Notes: generated by a model from the sequence alone, not told the origin. A stretch of DNA of 12,013 nt from Diplocarpon mali (GCA_024741835.1 JAENRP010000532.1:8749-20761), one strand, 5' to 3'; shown: positions 1 to 9,469, counted from the first letter of the stretch. Translations and numbers: made by a program.

Positions 1-111
1 TTACGCTTTTCACCTATAGGCCAGGCCCAGGAGTTAGAAAACGAAGCTAGCAATACAAATAAACAAACTATAAAATCGTAAAAATAATTAAAAATAGAAC
101 TAACCTAGGTA
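1..111. other. 3' flank of paralogue A; no gene resolved
   Basis: AT-rich stretch after the likely TGA stop of the minus-strand gene. It contains one palindrome copy (12-34). On the minus strand the frame through that copy is open apart from TAG codons and reads L-T-P-G-P-G-L-stop-V, the same peptide phase as the copies inside genes. That hints that another decayed frame may start here and continue beyond the left edge. Too short to call. Confidence 0.4.
12..34. repeat. 23-bp palindromic repeat, copy 1
   Basis: Left half acctataggcc, centre a, right half ggcccaggagt. Outside the called genes, but on the minus strand the phase giving L-T-P-G-P-G-L-stop-V is available, with V-K following. Confidence 0.75.
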
Positions 112-309
112 TCAGTTTTCCTTAGTTCTCTTTAAAGGATAAGAAGAACTATTATCAAATAATACTCTCTTCGCTAAACGACCACTTCTTCTTATAGTAT
201 TGCTATTAGTATCTGACGAAATAGGTCTTAGTGTGGCAAGAGCTTCTATACTCCTTACGGATCCTAGTATAGTATAATAGCTTCTGCCAACTGGAAGAAA
301 GACTTATAT

Positions 310-355
310 TATAGCATTATTATTATTATCGTCTTTATTATTATTATTATCCTCT
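310..355 (-). repeat. ATT/TAT trinucleotide run encoding Asn/Asp-rich segment
   Basis: Short-unit repeat (att/atc) within paralogue A. On the coding strand it gives two Asn runs separated by Lys-Asp-Asp, a low-complexity linker just before the basic C-terminal tail. Nothing comparable is seen at the corresponding place in paralogue B. Confidence 0.6.
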
Positions 356-436
356 AAAGGGTTATCTGCTGCTAAGAAGGACGCGGCAGGGGATTCTATA
401 AACATAAGTTCTTTATCCTTACCTTTTTTTAGAATA

Positions 437-459
437 AGTTATAGGCTAGGCCTAAGACT
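437..459. repeat. 23-bp palindromic repeat, copy 2 (degenerate)
   Basis: agttataggct, centre a, ggcctaagact. In paralogue A near residue 1032, read S-L-R-P-S-L-stop-L, in the same phase as the other in-gene copies. It matches the residue position of the copy at 4335-4357 in paralogue B. Confidence 0.55.
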
Positions 460-561
460 TATTTCTAAGGTCTTTGCTTAAGGTTTCTTAATAGAGTATT
501 TCTTAAGAAGAATGGCCTCGTCGATCATATTATTAGCCTTAATACTATTATCTATACCCTT

Positions 562-578
562 AGTCTTAGCCTAAGACT
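562..578. repeat. 17-bp perfect palindrome, possibly a collapsed family member
   Basis: agtcttag, centre c, ctaagact. Its right arm resembles the right half of the copy at 437-459, about 120 bp away. It lacks the central GGCC...GGCC and is in a different phase, so membership is doubtful. Confidence 0.3.
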
Positions 579-1258
579 TATCTCTATATAGCTATAGCTC
601 TAACTATTAAATCATTTTCCAAGTGTTTGCAAAATCTTTAAATAGTTCTTTCTTATATTTCTTTAAATAAGTTATCAACTGCGTAATATCCTTTAAGAAT
701 AAGTCTTTCACTATTATTACAACTAATAGATCGTTCTATAGTCTTCTTCCTATAAGCGCCTCTAATAAAGGACTACCTTTCATCATTTTAAGTATTATAT
801 AGAACTTTGCAAATAAATCGCCTATAATACTCTATCTCGCTATCTAAGGTCACTTTATATTAATAGCTTTAATTAAAAAGTCCTCTAGGTCCATTCTATT
901 CTTAAGGGCTTTATTCCTAACAACTTTAGTATAGTTATTGCTAACTATAAGGAAGCCGCCTTTGCTAGGTTCCCATTCCGAATCTAAGTTAATAAATATT
1001 CCTTATCTTATAAATACTAAGAATAGGACGGTCTTATTAGAAATATATTCTTTTAAGAATATCCTTTATTTAGTATTCAGTTCTTTTTATTAAGCAGCGC
1101 TTCATACTAAGTTTATCGAAATCTATTAAGCATTCTTAGGTCTAATTAGTATAAGGATTAATAATTCGTAAGACTTCTCCTATATAGCAAATTGGCCAAT
1201 CGACTGTTTAGCTACTAGAATAATATAGTAGTCAATAGTTCTATTATTAAAAGGGCTA

Positions 1259-1281
1259 ACCCGCGAGCCGGGCCTAGGAGT
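1259..1281. repeat. 23-bp palindromic repeat, copy 3
   Basis: acccgcgagcc, centre g, ggcctaggagt, followed by caa. In paralogue A near residue 758, read L-T-P-R-P-G-S-R-V without a stop. It corresponds to the copy at 5220-5242 in paralogue B. Confidence 0.85.
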
Positions 1282-2488
1282 CAATCTTATAAATCTTATA
1301 TTAGCATCAATTCTAGTTGCAACGATTTTCAAATAGTAGTCAACCCTAACAAACTATATAAGCTTAAGGTACGTTACTAGCTTATATAAAGAATTATAAT
1401 AAGTAAGCAAAGCGCCTAGGTACAATCCATAGTATATTTTTAAAGTTTGTTATATCAAATTATAAGTTATATTATAAAGGAACGCAAATAAAGGAGCTAG
1501 CTTCTTATCGGAGACTTGGAAATAATATCTATACATTTCCAGTTCTTCTTATACTAATATCAAAAATAAAGTCTTTACATAAGAACTATAACCATATATA
1601 CATATAGCACTTAGGAAAGCATAACTAAATAGTTTAAGTATATTCAAAAAACCTTTACTTTAAAATAATATCAATTTATCACTAGTTAATATAGCATTAT
1701 ACTAAGTAGGAGTCTAGGCGATATTATAAAATAATTTCAAAGCTTTAAGCGCTACCTTAAACTTAGCGAATCCTAATAATATATCTTTCTTAACCTAGCT
1801 TACCATTCTATTGCCAGTGGCCATAATTGCATAATTCCCTAAGTATAGTAAAAACAACTTTAAGTTAAGAGTAATGCAAAATTTATAGATATTAGATAAT
1901 ATATCTTCATTATTAAGGCCTATTATTGCCAGCCTACAGTACTGCGCATATTATCGTTTATAAAGGGTATAGAATTTATTAAAATTAAAGTCCTCGAACA
2001 TTCCTATTACAAATTTAAAGAGTCTTGTTTTCATTTCTGGTATTACTACAATCTTGAATCTATTGCTATACTATAGTATTATCTTAATATTAAGGGGAAC
2101 TTGATAGCATTTTATAAAGACGATAGTCGTACTATCTTCTGACTTTTCTTTAAGAATATAGTAGTTACTACTCAATTTCTTATAATTAATAAAAAACTAT
2201 ATAATATTATTTGTAAAGAATTTATCTTATTATAGTTTTATGATTTATTTAACGGCTCTTACCGTTCCTTCCTATACTAATAAAACTTCTCCCCAACCTT
2301 CCTTTCTCAAATGCTTCATTATCAACTTATAGAATTTGAGAACAAACTTTTACAAGTCCTTAAAGAAGGATTAAATAATATTAGAGATATCTTTCTTAAT
2401 ATTATTAAAAATTTCCAGTATATTAATAATAGTGCTATCCTCTTCCTTTAATGAATCTTCTTCTAAGTCTATATTATCACGTATATTA

Positions 2489-2511
2489 ACCTATAGGCCA
2501 GGCCCGCGAGT
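2489..2511. repeat. 23-bp palindromic repeat, copy 4
   Basis: acctataggcc, centre a, ggcccgcgagt, followed by caa. In paralogue A near residue 348, read L-T-R-G-P-G-L-stop-V. The left arm carries RIP-type changes while the right arm keeps the consensus. No equivalent in paralogue B. Confidence 0.85.
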
Positions 2512-2674
2512 CAATTTCTTTACTACTAGTATTTAAAGTATTCTAAGCATTTCTAAGGATAGTGATTTAAACACATCTAAGTCTAAAGCTTCAAGGTTAT
2601 AATAGTTAGCAGTTTGCATTTCTAATATTATAGGTACATTATACTTAAGGACTTCTCTATCATATGCTAATTCC

Positions 2675-2697
2675 ACTTATAAGCCAGGCCTATAAGT
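2675..2697. repeat. 23-bp palindromic repeat, copy 5
   Basis: acttataagcc, centre a, ggcctataagt, followed by caa. Both arms have changed in parallel, so the copy is still almost a perfect palindrome. In paralogue A near residue 286, read L-T-Y-R-P-G-L-stop-V; equivalent to 6606-6628 in B. Confidence 0.8.
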
Positions 2698-3555
2698 CAA
2701 ATTTTCCTTATCAATTAGTTCTACCAGAGGTAGCAGCATTTTCTAAGTAGCAGGAACTACAAATTCCTATCTCTCCGTTTTATTATCAAAATAGTTTATA
2801 GTATACTTAGCGAGATAGATCATCTTTTCTTTTATAATAAGTAGACTATATTATAACTATTATAAGCCAAAGGTGTTTAAAATTATTTAATCAAGAAGGG
2901 CTAGACTATCGTATTATATAGGATCGTCTTTTATAGTCTAAATAGTAGAGTGCATAATAGTACTTAAGAACTTAACAAATTTCCTACCTCTTATATTATT
3001 GCCTTAGAGTTTCTTTATACCTTCTTAGATAGTGAAATAATTCAATACCTATATAGCCTTTGCCACTAGTTAGTATATCTTAAAAATTTTACCTAATCCC
3101 CATAGGGCGTTATTAGCTATAATATCAATTATAAAGTAGGTTTGGAAAAGGGTTCTATAAGTGCTACCTATAAACTATAGCAATCTTTTTATACCTTTAT
3201 TCTTTTTATCTTAGTTTCTCTAAAACAAATCTACTAATATAAAGTAACCTTAATACTCTTATAAAAACTTTTCACAATTAATTCCTTTAACCTTAAGCTC
3301 TCCCTTAAGAAAATCATCAAAGCCTAAGAACCCCTCCTCAATAGTGGATATTCTATAGTTAAGTATATTAATAAACGAATTTAAGAATACTTATTATTCT
3401 ATCTCGCCTAACATTTTATAAGTGCTTACAATATCTTCCAATAACCGAAGAGTCTTACCATCCTATAAGAATCCACCTTCTAATATTAGTTTATTACTAG
3501 ATATTACTAAAGACTTGCTACTTAAGGCAATAAGTGATATATTCTTTCTAGGTAT

Positions 3556-4156
3556 GACCTTTTTGCCTATGCTAAGGAGGACTATAATAAATTATTTAAT
3601 AAAAGTAATAGGGTTCCTTACTAAAGAATAAATCTCTAAAAAGAATTTATTAAGACTAAAAGCTTAGATTAGAAAAGATTAATAATAGAAAGATAATACT
3701 AATAGTATTATTAATACTAATGCTAAGTCTTAATAAGATTATAGGAAAGGTAAAAAAAAGTAAAATTATAGTATAAGGAGAGGTTTATTTATAAAGATAG
3801 GAATCGCATTAGCGTGCAAGGAAAAGTAGGTATAAAGAGGCCGAAAGTGGGAACAAAAGTAGGGTATGACGTATACAAGGACTTATAATTAGTAAATGAC
3901 AATTATCAAAGGTAAGGATAACATTTCAAAGGTAAGCGTTAGAAAGTTGCATATAAAGGAAATAATCAAAGGATAGATTATATAAAGAACGAAGTAGAGT
4001 AAAGAATATATATAGAATAGAATAATAAACGGAAGATAAAGAGGTGCTAGTATATAGAAAGTAGATAATCTTAAAAAAAAGATTCAACTCGAATTCGTAA
4101 GTTCTTTAAATGGTTTTCTCTAGCAGTAATAGGCTAGATTCTTTAGATTGCTTAAC
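3556..4156. promoter_or_regulatory. Spacer between the tandem paralogues, probable promoter of A
   Basis: About 600 bp without a supported gene, between the TGA of paralogue B and the lost start of A. The + strand is purine-rich (many aaagg, gtagg and agaaag blocks), so the coding strand of A is pyrimidine-rich, as is common upstream of fungal genes. A motif tcaaagg recurs at 3906, 3926 and 3966, the first two extended to tcaaaggtaag, with starts separated by 20 and 40 bases. No palindrome copy is present. Its role as promoter or 5' leader is inferred from position and composition only. Confidence 0.4.
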
Positions 4157-4301
4157 TCAATTGTCGATTCTGTTATCACTTTAGAGTCTTCTTCTCTTAT
4201 ATTAGTTCTTACCTCTTGGCGATTTTTCTAATTTAAGTGCCTTTACTAAAGGAACCTCTATTTATACTCCTAGATTTAGTAACTAAGGTTTATCCGAACT
4301 A

Positions 4302-4326
4302 TCTTATAGGCTTAAGCTAGCCGAGT
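4302..4326. repeat. Possible degenerate palindrome next to copy 6
   Basis: The stretch from tcttataggctt through agctagccgagt resembles the family with one extra base, and ccaa follows where the consensus has caa. It lies 8 bp from the clear copy at 4335-4357. The extra base would shift its peptide phase. Confidence 0.3.
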
Positions 4327-4334
4327 CCAACCTT

Positions 4335-4357
4335 ACTCGCGGGCTAAGCTTGCGAGT
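4335..4357. repeat. 23-bp palindromic repeat, copy 6
   Basis: actcgcgggct, centre a, agcttgcgagt. In paralogue B near residue 1032, read L-T-R-K-L-S-P-R-V with no stop. The left arm matches the consensus half-site at ten of eleven positions. Confidence 0.85.
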
Positions 4358-5219
4358 TAGTCTTGGCGTTTTTAAGCTTAAGGGTAAAAATAAGGGATTA
4401 GTTCCTAAATTAGGATCTAATACTATACTAGCGTCTTAATTCTTCTCTTTTCCGAATTTTCTTATAATAATGCCTTTATCAATTAGTACATTAGGCTCTT
4501 AGATAGCATTTACTTTACCGCGCTATCCTTAAGACTTGAGTCTATAAAGAAGTAACTTTGTATTTATAACATTTGTCTAGGTCTTAATAAGGGTATTGAA
4601 GAGCTTTTAATTATATTTTGCAAAGTGGATTTTCAATTCGTCCTTATTAAGAAGAAACAACTCCTATACTTCGATTATAACTAATAGATCTATTTAAAAG
4701 CGTCGACTAATAATAGCTTTAAAGAGGCTGCTATAATTCTTAAGATGAAAAGCTACTTTAAAAGGTGCAGTAGTTCTACTTGCGTTAATCTATCGAGGTA
4801 CTAAGAGTTACTTTAAAGTAGAGACTAAAAAGATAAGATCAGAGATTTAAGTCTTATTTCCTAAGGTATTCTTATCGCAGATAGCTATATAATTGTTATA
4901 AAAGGCTATAAAACTACTAATCTTATAAGAATTATCCGAAAGCATTTTAAGAAAGTGTCCCTATTTTATTATTATTATAATTAGATTGCTATTATTAGTA
5001 ATAAGTCGCAAGATCTCCTTTCGCTTTAATTTTGCGGTTATTTAAGCTAATTGAGATTTTAAATTAAATGCCTAGGAAGTCTATCAACTTATCTTCTTCG
5101 CAAATAGAGTAAGTTTTATATTCGACTAAAAGCCGATCTACCTATTAAGGCTTCCTAAAGCAAGTCCTTATCTGATCAATAGGATTTGATAATTTAAGAC
5201 TTGCTTTTTAATAAAATTA

Positions 5220-5242
5220 ACTCGCAGGCCAGGACCGCAAGT
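5220..5242. repeat. 23-bp palindromic repeat, copy 7
   Basis: actcgcaggcc, centre a, ggaccgcaagt. In paralogue B near residue 737, read F-T-C-G-P-G-L-R-V with no stop, at the place equivalent to 1259-1281 in paralogue A. Confidence 0.85.
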
Positions 5243-6605
5243 GAAAATCGGAATTTCTTTATTAATAGCACTTATATCTCTCTTTATTAAAACGACTTAA
5301 TTATAAAGACTAAGACTAATCAATTAAGAAGGTTCAAGGTAGGCTATAAGTTGATAAGCTCCTTTACTTTTCACTATTATAGCTAAGAGGTAGAGTCTAT
5401 AATATATCCGAAGGACTTATTAAGTAAAATTAAATATTATATTATAAAGAAAATAAAAAGGTATAGAGGTTATATTATCCATAGGGTAGAAGTGATAAAG
5501 GTATATCTTTACTTCTTATCTTATAATAGAGAGGAATATACTTATAAAAGCACTATTATTAATAGTAAAATTATCAATTAGGAAGCGGTATCCAAAGGGT
5601 TTAGATATTATAATTGACCCTTCTTCTTCTATTTCCTTTTGCTATTTATTGCTTAATAATATCGAAAAGAAAGAATTATTCTATTTAATCGGCTCTAACG
5701 CCTTTAAGGCTTCAGGATCAGCCTTGAATTTTATAGCACTTAAAGATGCCTCTATTATTAATAGGTTAGATTTGCATATCCTTAAAGAGATAAAGAACTA
5801 ATTATTAAAGTAAATTAGAAAAAGATCAATATCTTCTATTATATAAAGAAGTTTAAAGTATTTAATAGTTTCATTAATATCAAATCCTTTATAATTAAAA
5901 CTATAGTAAACCAAAAGAGAGCGAATATAAAGGTCGCAAAGTCTTCTCCCTTTAATTCCTATGCTAAGAAGATACTATTAAAAGCAAGTCTTTATTATAA
6001 AGGATACTTGAATATTATATTATTCTTTAAGCTTAAGGTTGAGAATAACCGATTAAGGCATATTACTACAATTACAAATGTCTTAATCAATAGATTCCTT
6101 TTCGCATTTTCTTTCTTATAAGATAAAATAGTCTTACTTAGCATTTAAAAGACTAAGTTCTTGACTTTTATAATTATTAAAGAATTGAATAATATCTATA
6201 AGGGCAAACTCATCTAAGATAAGCTATTAAATCTATTTGATAGCTCTTCTAATTGTCTTTAAAGCAATAGGAATAGGGTCTTCCCTTATATTATCATTTT
6301 TAAAACAGTTATATATAGATATAAAGAAATTAAGAACTAGCTCCTTTAAATTATTAAAGAAGGAGTTTAAGTAAGCGTATAATCCTTTGGTTTTAAATTG
6401 CAAATCAGCTAAGGTAGCTATCGAACGATCTATCCTTTTTAAAGGTTAAGCTAAAATAGGTCATTTAGCTAAAGGAGAGTCCCTTAAAGATTCTGAAAAT
6501 TCTAAAGAGGCTGCGCTAAGCGTTTAAGCAGTTTATTTAATAGCAGTTTCTAGAATTATTTTAGCAAAAGGTAGATTAGGTCTAGTTTTAAAATTCTTAT
6601 TTTTA

Positions 6606-6628
6606 ACTCTTAGTCTAGGACCGCGAGT
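6606..6628. repeat. 23-bp palindromic repeat, copy 8
   Basis: actcttagtct, centre a, ggaccgcgagt, followed by caa. In paralogue B near residue 275, read L-T-R-G-P-R-L-R-V. One arm is well conserved, the other diverged by transversions as well as transitions. Confidence 0.8.
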
Positions 6629-7453
6629 CAAATCATATAGTTTAGCATTTATTATATCTTTAGGTTAAGAAGCGAATTTTAAGGCAAGCTTAATCATAAA
6701 TAACCAATTCCCTTCTTTATTATTAAAGAAATCTTATTTAAACCTTAGTATAGGAGTCTAGTTCTCTTTTAAAATAAGCAAACTATAAGCAAAAGCGCAG
6801 AGCCTTAGCATATTAATAATAGTACTATTAAGTAGGGTAATATCTATAGTTTAATTTGATCTTTTTATAATCTTATTAGCTGCTATAAGTACTATATTAA
6901 ATAAGCCTATAAATCTGCGATTGCGAATTCAATTGCTTTAGAATTTTACTACTCCTTTTTAAATAATAAAGAAATTAAGAATCTAAATAGCTCTAGTTAT
7001 AAGAGTATTTTCCTTAAGAATTTTTAATAATACTCGCCTTCTATTATTAGAATTAATATTTATTAAAAAGCGTAAATAAAATAAGAGTCCTCTCTTATTA
7101 GTAGTTAAATTATCCAATTGTTAAATAGATTCTTCCCTTTTATCTTAATCCATTTTAAAAGTATTAGCTAAGGTTATATATTAATCTGCATCAGCTAAGA
7201 ATTCCTCTTTAAAGATTCCCTTTAATCTTAATTCTTTAGTTAGAAAGTTGTCAAATTAGAGAATTCTAAGGGCCACTTAGGTTAAAAGGTTATTAATAGC
7301 ATTCGCGTAAGCTAAAAGGAGTTTTTATTACTCTATATCTCTTAAAGCTACATAGGTCGATTTAAAGCTCTTTAATAATGCAATAGCTCTACTATCCTAA
7401 GAGAAGTTTATAACTAGTATTTATTTATCCCCTATCGCAGCAGACGAAGCCAT

Positions 7454-7786
7454 TTATAAGTTCTTTAAAGGTATATTGCTTATAAAAGATAGAAAGTATA
7501 AATAAGAGAGTTTAATAAGGTATAAGAATTAAAAGGGCATATAAGCTACAATAGGTTTACTATATATATATTAAGGAAATTGGACTTTTTATTTATTATT
7601 TAAGAAAAGTAATAAGAATGCTATAATTAAAGGTTAATATTAAGAATAGAAAATAAGTCAAAGTAGGCAAGAATTTAAAGTGATCCTAAAAGATCCATAT
7701 CTTAAATAATAAAGGAGGCGACCTTGCCAAAAATATAAAAATAAGGATTATAAAAAGGCAAGATAATTAATAGGCTAGGAAATCGC
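7454..7786. promoter_or_regulatory. Spacer between gypsy pol end and paralogue B
   Basis: No gene is supported in this stretch of about 330 bp. Like the other spacer it is purine-rich on the + strand and therefore pyrimidine-rich on the coding strand of B, consistent with a promoter or leader. I looked for a polypurine tract followed by a TG...CA LTR, expected downstream of a gypsy pol, and found no convincing one. The 3' LTR is therefore absent, too decayed to see, or lies further along. Confidence 0.35.
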
Positions 7787-7868
7787 TTAGTATTCCCGCT
7801 TGCATTCTTTAGATATTTTAAGAATAATAACTTAAGGTCGTAATTCATTAGGTATTTTAATATTCTTT

Positions 7869-7891
7869 ACTTGCAGGTCCGGCTTATAAGT
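7869..7891. repeat. 23-bp palindromic repeat, copy 9 (in gypsy pol tail)
   Basis: acttgcaggtc, centre c, ggcttataagt. Near the C-terminus of the gypsy Pol frame, read L-T-Y-K-P-D-L-Q-V, the same peptide phase as in the two unknown paralogues. Confidence 0.8.
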
Positions 7892-8539
7892 TAAGTTAGA
7901 AAAATCTTAGTCTTTATCCAAGGGTTTAAAATTGCTTATATTACTATTAGTTCCTATAAAAGATTCAAAGGTTATATCAATTTCTGATTTGTCTTTTAAA
8001 GGGAATAAGGTCTAATCGCATTAATAAAAGCATTTCAATCGGTTAGCTGCAAAGGTTCCTTTAATATTAACTCTATTAAGTTCCTAAAGAAAATAGTATC
8101 CCTTTTCTTTCTACTTAAACTTAACCTTAAATGGACTAAGCTATTAATAGTTAAGTTTAATATCTACTAATATATTAATACTTCTTATAATATTATAGAT
8201 TAAGATAAGATCATCTTTTTAAATAAGGTGCATTTTAAGTACTTTAAAAGTAGCCTATACTTCTTTAGCTTTTTCCTAATATCGTTTCTTTTATAAAATG
8301 ATTTCCTCTATATCTATATCTTAAAGCTTAAGTTATTAGCATCTTATTATAAGCAAATTAGAACGGTTTTGAATTTGACTATAGTCGAATAATCTTTAAA
8401 TAGGCTATTAGGATTTAAAAGGGAGCTATGCCTCTCTGCTATAGATAAGGAAAAATAGTATAACTCTAGTCGGTTTATAAATTATCGTTTAATAAGTAAA
8501 GATTATTTTATAAAAGTATTTTATTTAATTCTTAAATCC

Positions 8540-9075
8540 TTTATAAGTAACTTTAGATAGTCTATTAAAAATGTTATAATATCCTTGCTCTACTATTCTA
8601 TTAGCTTTCGAGTTATACACTAAGATTTAAACCTATTTAATACTATATTTTTATAAAAAAGCTTTAACTACTCCTTTATTTTTAAGGCCTTTATTAATAG
8701 TTAGTCTGCTAAAAAGTCTATAGTAATAGACTACATCTTCCTAAAGGAACTTCGCAATAGATTCAAAGTTAGCAGATCTTAAAGGTCGTCCTTTAGGCTA
8801 TCTTGATAAGTCTTCCTTTATTAAAATAAAATATATAATCCTATTTTCGGTTATTAGTACTTATATAATATTAAAACTGACTTTATAGAAAAGGCCTAAT
8901 AGCTAGGTTAGGAATAGGGGATTCTCTTTATAATTAGGTTTTCATTTCTAATAGGGGACGCAACTCTTTATAAAAGCTTTATAGTCTTTAAAAGAACCTT
9001 TTTAAAAGAATTTTCTTAAGAGCCAATAGTAAGTAGACTTAGCTCTTTAATAGTCCGTCTCCTTATAAATATCTT
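8540..9075 (-). other. Integrase zinc-binding and DDE core of the gypsy Pol (inactivated)
   Basis: The HHCC region reads Y-x4-Y (former His pair), then STYYW and a C-x2-Y (former C-x2-C). In the core, the first Asp is kept (KEDLSR, codon at 8810-8812). The second is Asn (codon at 8693-8695, INKGLKN). The Glu is kept (VEQG, codon at 8588-8590), with 34 residues between the last two, close to the D-35-E spacing of this family. Stops and lost ligands make it non-functional. Confidence 0.8.
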
Positions 9076-9226
9076 AAATAGCCTTAGTTTGCAATTTATT
9101 ATTATTTAAATAAAGTTGTATAGGAAATAAGTTATTACTCCTTTTAAATAACCGCCTTTCCTATACTAAATAGATCAGAGCTTTAGCTTTAAACTTTTGA
9201 AAATCCTTAAGAGAAACTACCTTTAA

Positions 9227-9469
9227 TTATCTAAGCGTAATTAAAAATTTTGCGATTTCTTTAAAGTCACTTAAGTAATTAAGTGATAAAATCCTCTCAT
9301 TTGACTTGCGAGCTAGGACCGCGAGTCGAGTCCCTTTAAAGCGATATATTAATAGATAACCAACTTTGTTCTTAACCCACTTATTGATATCTATTTTATC
9401 TTCTTTAATCAAATCAGAAGGGTAGGGATAAGTTCTTCTTAAAAGGCTATCAATAGTAGTATGTTTCAT
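9227..9469 (-). other. Longest stop-free piece of the gypsy Pol (RNase H end and linker)
   Basis: This run of 80 codons starts at MKHTT and includes the conserved end of RNase H (KHT...LLRR), an acidic/basic linker (IKEDKIDINKW), the palindrome-encoded stretch RLAVLARKS and the lead-in to the integrase (IAKFLITLR). The Met is internal to Pol and is not a true start. It is a fragment of the larger dead gene and unlikely to be expressed as such. Confidence 0.8.
9304..9326. repeat. 23-bp palindromic repeat, copy 10 (in gypsy pol linker)
   Basis: acttgcgagct, centre a, ggaccgcgagt. In the linker between RNase H and integrase, read R-L-A-V-L-A-R-K-S, a different phase from the other copies. The base before the palindrome on the coding strand gives CGA where the usual flank would give TGA, so the alternative phase stays open. 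Confidence 0.85.

Larger units (their letters stand above)
112..3555 (-). pseudogene. RIP-decayed large protein of unknown function (paralogue A)
   Basis: A minus-strand frame stays in register for about 1148 codons despite roughly 55-60 internal stops (hand count), nearly all TAA or TAG. I do not recognise the family. Visible: a mostly helical-looking, Leu/Ile/Lys-rich body; an Asn/Asp run near the C-terminus (EDNNNNKDDNNNN, 310-355); and a basic tail with RRSGRLAKR then KRTKEN before TGA at 112-114. The start codon is lost. ATA at 3555 or 3540 is the likely former ATG, judged by alignment to paralogue B. Shared stretches with B include STYKMLGEIE/STYVALRDIE, FDDFLKGELKVKGI/FDNFLTKELRLKGI, IYYGLYLGALL/IYYRLYLLAII and GRRL/SRRF followed by DLLV. 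Four palindrome copies lie in frame near residues 286, 348, 758 and 1032. B lies upstream on the same strand. No catalytic motif was identified. RIP implies near-identical copies elsewhere, so this may be part of a mobile or duplicated family. Confidence 0.75.
4157..7453 (-). pseudogene. RIP-decayed large protein of unknown function (paralogue B)
   Basis: A minus-strand frame begins with an intact ATG at 7451-7453 (MASSAAIGDK) and stays in register for about 1098 codons to TGA at 4157-4159, through dozens of TAA/TAG codons and a few TGA. Family not recognised. It is clearly related to paralogue A from about residue 30 to the last third, with similar overall length (1098 versus about 1147), so the pair looks like an old tandem duplication that diverged strongly before RIP. 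The C-terminus is basic (KSPRGKN, YKRRR), suggesting a possible nuclear localisation signal. Palindrome copies lie in frame near residues 275, 737 and 1032. No signal peptide, zinc finger or catalytic motif is evident. It lies downstream of the gypsy pol remnant on the same strand, about 330 bp away, and could be an independent repeat family or an accessory frame of a large element. Confidence 0.75.

Noticed and set aside
112..3555. Introns explaining the internal stops in paralogues A and B
   Set aside because: Stops are spread evenly and the frame resumes in the same register on both sides of each. Paired GT...AG boundaries with branch sites are not needed, and substitution of Gln or Trp codons explains the stops.
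3422..3631. Open + strand stretch of 69 codons
   Set aside because: It lies antisense to the N-terminal region and leader of paralogue A, whose minus-strand frame aligns with paralogue B. It has no recognisable motif and reflects local base bias.
7454..7786. Gypsy 3' LTR after pol
   Set aside because: No polypurine tract on the coding strand followed by a TG start was found, and nothing in the window repeats this segment, so an LTR cannot be supported.
12..9326. CRISPR-like array of GC-rich repeats
   Set aside because: The palindromes are spaced irregularly by hundreds to thousands of bases, lie inside coding frames, and the sequence is eukaryotic in character.
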